Positions 58,201 to 64,000 of a stretch of 64,000 nucleotides of DNA are shown here, one piece after another (the stretch's first letter is position 1; every line of letters begins with the position of its first letter). The translations under genes and the position numbers were made by a program. The notes under the pieces were generated by a model. The model worked only from the letters and a program-made list of their open reading frames with translations. It searched no databases and was not told the DNA's origin. The DNA comes from Prinia subflava (taxonomy: Eukaryota > Chordata > Aves > Passeriformes > Cisticolidae). Location of the stretch: assembly GCF_021018805.1 (NCBI RefSeq), contig NC_086248.1, forward strand, positions 97,239,239 to 97,303,238, given 5' to 3'.

Positions 58201-61200
58201 TCATTTCCAGAAACACTCAAAAAACAAATGGGTGGAAAGCAAGAAATTATGCTGTGAATCATACAGGTTATTACACCCAAAATCTACTTCCAGCTCCTCC
58301 ACGTTCAGAGGATCCTGAAGGTGACTTTCTTAATACTGAGAGCAAAACAACCCTTAAGTCAGGGAGGAAGCACAGGCAGCTCAGCACAGCAGTGGCTCAG
58401 GAATTCCAAGGCCTGCTTTCAGGAGGCTACACTGGTAAACTGTAAACTACCTCAGCTTTATCTTACTATCCTACCAAGTAGCACTCTGCATATGTTGATA
58501 GTAAATTATTACCTGAACACAGTGTTCACACCTGACTAGGTCTGTAAAATTAGGAAAAGATTCATCAGAGATCTAGGAGATAAATAAGACATGCCTTATT
58601 GTTAGAAAGTTAAGACACTCCAATCTTGTTCTTCACAAAGAAGGTCAAGATCTGCATTGATCAAAAGAATCTACAAAGGAAGATGATTCAGATGGGTAAA
58701 TGACTCTGCAGCCTTTTTTTTTTTTAAGGAAAGGCATAACTAGACCTATTTTATGAAAGATTACATTGGATAATTCAGGTTAGCAATGAATGCAAACTTG
58801 AACAGATTTTATGTAACTATGTCGAGAAAAGGCATGTTGAGCTTCCTGCAACTCAAAATCTTAAACCAAGTTCAATACATTTTTGAAGGGAGAACTGTAG
58901 CTAAAAAGGAAGCTTGAAACTGATTCATAGAAATTCCAAATACAAGTATACCAGCATGTTTAATGAAGAATCTAAGATTATTATAATGGCCTTTCCTGGC
59001 TCTGGAAAAAACCCTCAGTGATTCCATAAAATACGTACACCACAGATGTGCAATAAAAATAACCATGTTCTAGATTATGAGGTATTAAACAGTATCATAT
59101 AACAGGAAGCTCATCAGTAACTCAGAGTCAGGAACAAGTATATTTATGTGTTTTGTAACACTTGCAAGAAATGATTTTTAAGAAGTCCAGATAAAACCAA
59201 ATTGATAAAAAGCCACCAAGGTTCAAATCACTCCAGGTCTGCCAAGGGCCCTGATGTTTTCATGTCTGGCTGAGAAACTCCCAGACTGCAGCGGCAGCCA
59301 GCGCGGGCCCCCGCGCATGGACAGCTCCTCCAGTCCTGAACTGCTGCTGCCTCTGAGCACACAGGAATCCCTCCTCCAGCCCCAACCTCCTGCTCCCAGC
59401 TCAGGGGAGGACACACAGGGCATTGCAATAAAAAGAACTTCAAAAAACCTCCTCTATCTGCTCGAGAGGCCATATCAGCTCTCTGAAAAGTATTTCTGAT
59501 GTGGAGATCAGCTTAGAGGCATGAAAGAAGAGTGCAAAAGCTTTTCAAAAATAAAAGATAGGTTTAAGTTTAAACTAAGCACATACTGCCTCCCCTTATT
59601 TGAAAACATTGTAACTGAACAAAAGAGGAGTTTGACCACAATTCAATATGGGCAGCTGTGAATGCCCTGATGAACATTCTCTGTGCTGAGATGAAGTAAA
59701 GCAGTTTAAATGTGGCTTCTCAAATGCTGAATCTAAACAGGAACACATACAAGCATATTATGTTTGTGGAAGCATTTTCAGTTTAATAATGAATTTGTAA
59801 CAGCTGATAATTTTGAACATAAATGTTACAACTAACCACAGGGATGTTCTATAGCTACTGATTTCACTAACGTGTGGGCACAAAGGGACATATCTAAATT
59901 AATATAGAAAATTTTAGGATCCAGATAAGCAATTACATGATGTAAAGCCTTTCCTCTCCAGATCGTTGCACTATTTTGTCTAAATTTGCACAGGTGAGCA
60001 GTTATTTTAACATTGGTTGCATTACCAGCTCAGAAATCTAATTAATCTGCATTGCCGGCACTAAAAATGGTGTGACAGAAGAAACTCATGGAGAAGAAGG
60101 GAAAAACATGAGCCTTTATTATAGACTGAGTCATTAATCCTCCAAGAGATCATTCATCTACACGAGCATGACAGAAGTTGTTTCAGTTTCCTCAGCAGAG
60201 GAAGCATCTCAAACAATTGGCCACTGCAAGAAAAGCTTATTCAGGAGAATTCTGAAAGTGAAAAACACACATCAGAGGGAAAAGTTGCTTTGGGGAGTTT
60301 TTAAAACTTCCCCCAAACTCTGAGCTCATTGAAGAGGTAAATAAATAAATAAACAAACACTAACTATTCACTTCCAGCATGAGTCAGTATTTTCCTCTTG
60401 TTATGAGCCCACATAATAAATTGACATATGTATATCTCCAGATCCTAATTTAACTACTGGATGGAAGTAGGTTTTCCAGCCCTGTGAACCCTGTACAGGA
60501 CTTTGGTAGACAATGACCACAATAACAAGGCCCTCTTTTTGGAAACTGTGTTCTCATAATGGACAATATGCTGATACCATGGTAAGACACAATTTTAAAG
60601 GTAGGCAGCACAAATAATCCAAAAAATTATTAGTTGTGAGTATTGTATAGCAGCCACAAATTAACCTTGAGCCTTCTCCCAAATACTGCAATCTCACACA
60701 GCTCTGCTGGTTTTTTGTCTCAAACACCCAGGCCACAGCAGTGCTGGGCTCACGGCCCCTTGGGGCTGGAAAATGGAAGTGCCAGAGGTGTGCCACAACC
60801 TCCTACAGCTGAGGACCCATGAACCACAGCCAAGGGTTGTGCTGGGAGTAAAGACAACAATTTCTGCTTTAACCGCTGCCCTTATGCTGCAGCATCCCCC
60901 ATGTGATAAAAACCCATGCAGAAAGATCCTTATCCCGCTTCTCTCCTGCCTGCCCTAAAACACAGGCTCCTAGGAACAGTACCAACCATGTCTATCAATA
61001 CATGGTATTGGCAAAACTGACTTTAGAATTTGTACTGCAAAAGTTGAACCCTGACACCCCTCAGCCCTGGAGTCTGCCCTCCTGGTAAAGGCTGGGCCCT
61101 GACACCCCTCACCCCTGGAGTCTGCCTTCCTGGTAAAGGCTGGGCCCTGACACCCCTCACCCCTGGAGTCTGCCTTCCTGGTAAAGGCTGGGCCCTGACA

Positions 61201-63861
61201 CCCCTCAGCCCTGGAGTCTGCCTTCCTTCTGCGATTCACCTGGCCCTGTTGGAGTTTGCCCACACACAGCACAGGAACACCGCAGTCCGGTGCTTCGCTG
61301 CTGGCAGCGGCCCCGTGCCCCTGACCCTGAGCTATCACCCTCCTGTTAGAAATGGCATCTCCCTCTCCCTTTTACAGAGCAGGCCCCAGCATCCTCCTCC
61401 CTCACACCGGCTTGTGCCAAGGGACGCACCAAGAGGTGGCTTTGCCTGTGCTGTTCTCGGCAGAGCTCTGCCTCCAGTGGGCCCAGGACAATCTTCAGTC
61501 ACATCTGCACGTGCTGCCTGTTTTAGCAGAGCCTCACCTCGGCAGAAAGTTCATTTCACATCAGAGCCTCCCCTCAGCTTCACTGCACAAGCTTTAGAAC
61601 CACGCAGCCCACAAATCAGATTGCTATTACCAGTAGCAGGAGACAGGGCAGCATTATGTATGCTCCAATACAATCCACTGTTTCCCTCTTCTGAGACACA
61701 GAGAAAAAGCCATCTGGTCTGCAGCACCAAGGCTGCCCACCATTTACCTCCACTGCAAAGTTACCAGGAGATAAGAAGAAGGAAAAAAAGGCATTGACTA
61801 AAATTAGTCACTTGTTGGGCACCAACCCAACAGCCTGCAGAAACAAATTTTTTGTCTTCAGAATAGAAATCAAATTATTAGTATTTGAAGTACTTCTACA
61901 ATTGGGACCTTTAATATTCTGTACTTTTTCAGCTAGAGGATTTGCCATGGATTTGCTCTTTCTTCACCTGCATCCTAGATTTACTATATGGCTCTCCCCT
62001 GGCAGCACAGGAAAGGCCTCAAACTACAAGAAAAGCATGTAAACTTACACACCATTTCAGGCTGTCAGCATGAACCCTCTTACTGTTTGATATGGACAGA
62101 ATAGCAGCTTTAGAGGAGAACAGAATAGTAACTGTAACAGATAAAATAAGAATGTATCATGACACACACCTGTGTGCATTACACTCATCTCACCCCTGGG
62201 TTGGGGAACAGTCACTGCCCAGCTGCATTACAGAACCTGCCAGAGGGCAAGTAGGTGCTATTAGAATACTGTGGGACAAACCCCACCTCATCAGACATCC
62301 AATCTGAAAGTAAACCCGTATGGTTCTTAGCATACAGCAAAACGTCGGTTTTCTTGTCACCAGGTATGCTGGGTTTACCTGTAATTCTTTTTATGTGGAA
62401 AACTCAGTTATGGTCTGCTACTTTACAATAAACTATGTTGGGGAAAATTGACAGGGGTGATGCATAAATCTCAAAATATCTTAGTCATGAACTATTCCAA
62501 CTTTTTTTGGAACTTATTTTTATACCATAAGAATACTCCAAAACTAATTTTGCAATGCTTACTGTTATTATCCTTCATATATTAAGCTGCAGACTGAGAG
62601 CTGCATGAAGTCAGTATTAAATTAGTCAGGAATAAGTTTACATCTTCATTTTAAGCATAGGACTGGAAATGAAAGAACTATGTGTGGCAGTAATTAGTGT
62701 AATTTGAAAACATCCAGATCACCAAAACTGGATCGAATAGGAATGGCCAGTCACTCCCTGAAATGTTCACAGTTCTAGCAGTTCAGCCATGCCACAGAAG
62801 ACATGAAGCTCCCTGTCTAGGGAAAACACCCCTGACTTGCACCAAACTTAGGTAAATACAAACTTTAAGGTCAAGGTCAGCACAGCAGAACCTTAGTGCC
62901 TTCACAAACAACCACACAGTGTCTGCTTCACCTGCCAAGCAGAGACTGTAACACCAACACTGCTGGCAAGGGCTGCCAGCATAGCCCAATCCTAAGGCAA
63001 ACTGAGTCACACACTCTACTACGGTATCTGCTACAGGTGAAGTGACAGACCTGTCAAACCTTCCTGATGTCACTGCAGGCAACACAAAAGTGACAAAGAA
63101 GAAAAAGTTATTTTTCATACTTCACATTAACTTCTTGAAACACACAGTGCTTTGTCTGGAAAATGGGCAAGGCAAATGGAGGAACAGTAACTTAAACAGT
63201 GCCCGTTCTAGTGATTAGGAGAAGTTCACTTAATAAGCAGTAAACCTCTGCTAATTATTAATTACAGTTGTGTCAATTGGTCCATGACTTGTATTAATCA
63301 GTCTCTAAATGTGGCACAGTGTCCATGACTGAGCTGCACCAAGCTGAGAGTGGCAGCTCTATCCATAATTTATGACGCTCCTCCATAAATCTGTTCAGTT
63401 AACACAGTGACACCGGCCATTTGGGCACATTAACCAATTTTTCTCCTGACAGTCGTTGGAGCTGCAACAAAGACCCACACTGAGCAGCCAGACTCAAGCT
63501 TTCCACTCCGAGTCCCCTCTCTCTGAGAGTCTTTGGATATGGAAAGGGTTGGTATCTTGATGAACTTGCATGGTGCTGAACAGAACAGTGTCACCAAAAG
63601 ATGTCTGCCCTGTTCTGTGCACATCCACTGAAACTAGTGAATGCCCTAGTTTTAGCTTGGCAGGAGATCACAGTTTGTAAGAGGACATGTCAAGATGGCA
63701 TCTAGACACATTTTACATTGAATAATTTCCTCTTCTGAAACACTTGAGTACTTTGTGCATTAATCCATGTATACAGCAACACACGTCTGTTTTTAGCAAC
63801 ACTAATTTTTTATCGAATCCTTGTGCTCTTTGAAAACAACATCCACACTAACCCTATGGAG
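55261..63861 (-). other. LIN9: LIN9 intron 1, partial
   Basis: At least 8.7 kb of AT-rich sequence upstream of exon 2. I found no exon matching the expected N-terminus, so exon 1 and the promoter should lie past 64,000. The stretch contains T-runs near 56836-56850 and 58716-58728, an isolated GC pocket near 59270-59330 and the 48-bp minisatellite near 61.1 kb. Confidence 0.7.
61047..61235. repeat. 48-bp minisatellite, four copies
   Basis: Four nearly identical units start with CTGACACCCCTC at 61051, 61099, 61147 and 61195, an exact 48-base period. The last copy runs out near 61230. Copies differ by a few substitutions (for example CAGCCCTGG versus CACCCCTGG). Because 48 is a multiple of three, all frames repeat with a 16-residue period, which keeps a 122-codon frame open on the minus strand (60970-61338). 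I regard that frame as non-coding. Confidence 0.95.
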
Positions 63862-64000
63862 ATCGCAGAATCAATGAGGTTAAAAAAGACCTCTGAGACC
63901 ATCGAGTCCAGCTTTTAACCAAACACCATCATGTCAGCTAGACCATGGCACTAAATGCCTCATCCAGTCTTTCCTTAAACATCTCCAGGGACAGTGACTC
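63862..64000 (-). mobile_element. CR1 LINE fragment, cut by the window edge
   Basis: On the plus strand it begins with a gcagaatcaatgaggttaaa segment and a cctctgagaccatcgagtcc segment, and ends in ctccagggacagtgactc. This is the reverse complement of a CR1 3' end. The element continues beyond the window. Confidence 0.85.

Noticed and set aside
59223..59423. GC pocket considered as LIN9 exon 1 on the minus strand
   Set aside because: No reading frame gives the expected MAELDQLPDE-type start, and no donor in the required phase is present.

Overview
The window is vertebrate nuclear DNA from a bird. Three things show this: intron-rich genes, several CR1 LINE 3' ends of the avian type, and a solo endogenous-retrovirus LTR of a kind common in neoavian and especially songbird genomes. 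The species cannot be told from the sequence. Three protein-coding genes are supported. They stand in the same order and orientation as I recall for human chromosome 1q42 (ACBD3 minus, MIXL1 plus, LIN9 minus), so this is a conserved syntenic block.

Left edge (1-960): a CpG island holding coding exon 1 of ACBD3 on the minus strand (473-731) and the start of its intron 1. The rest of ACBD3 lies to the left of the window. From about 960 to 22,850 there is a gene-free interval of some 22 kb between the divergently transcribed ACBD3 and MIXL1. It holds two CR1 fragments (about 1165-1420 and 18520-18817) and no coding region I can support. It is the natural place to look for MIXL1 enhancers.

22,850-24,215: MIXL1, a compact two-exon paired-like homeobox gene in a second CpG island. 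It has a TATA box, a 74-bp intron at the homeodomain 46/47 boundary, an AU-rich 3' UTR and overlapping poly(A) signals. Its predicted product is 234 residues.

24,215-64,000: LIN9 on the minus strand, tail to tail with MIXL1. Fourteen coding exons were placed, with splice sites and phases that join without conflict. They encode residues 11 to 543 of a protein about 543 residues long, counting about ten missing N-terminal residues. The first coding exon and the promoter lie beyond 64,000. The introns hold a solo LTR (about 47314-48341), CR1 fragments (about 44041-44162, 44561-44850 and 63862-64000), a four-copy 48-bp minisatellite (61047-61235) and an isolated GC-rich pocket near 59,270.

The genes are functionally unrelated: a Golgi scaffold (ACBD3), a mesendoderm transcription factor (MIXL1) and a core subunit of the MuvB/DREAM cell-cycle complex (LIN9). 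I found no new multi-gene system. The most useful leads are the open reading frame running into MIXL1 from upstream, the miniature MIXL1 intron, the possible MIXL1/LIN9 3' overlap, a CpG-dense LIN9 exon, the minisatellite and the GC pocket.
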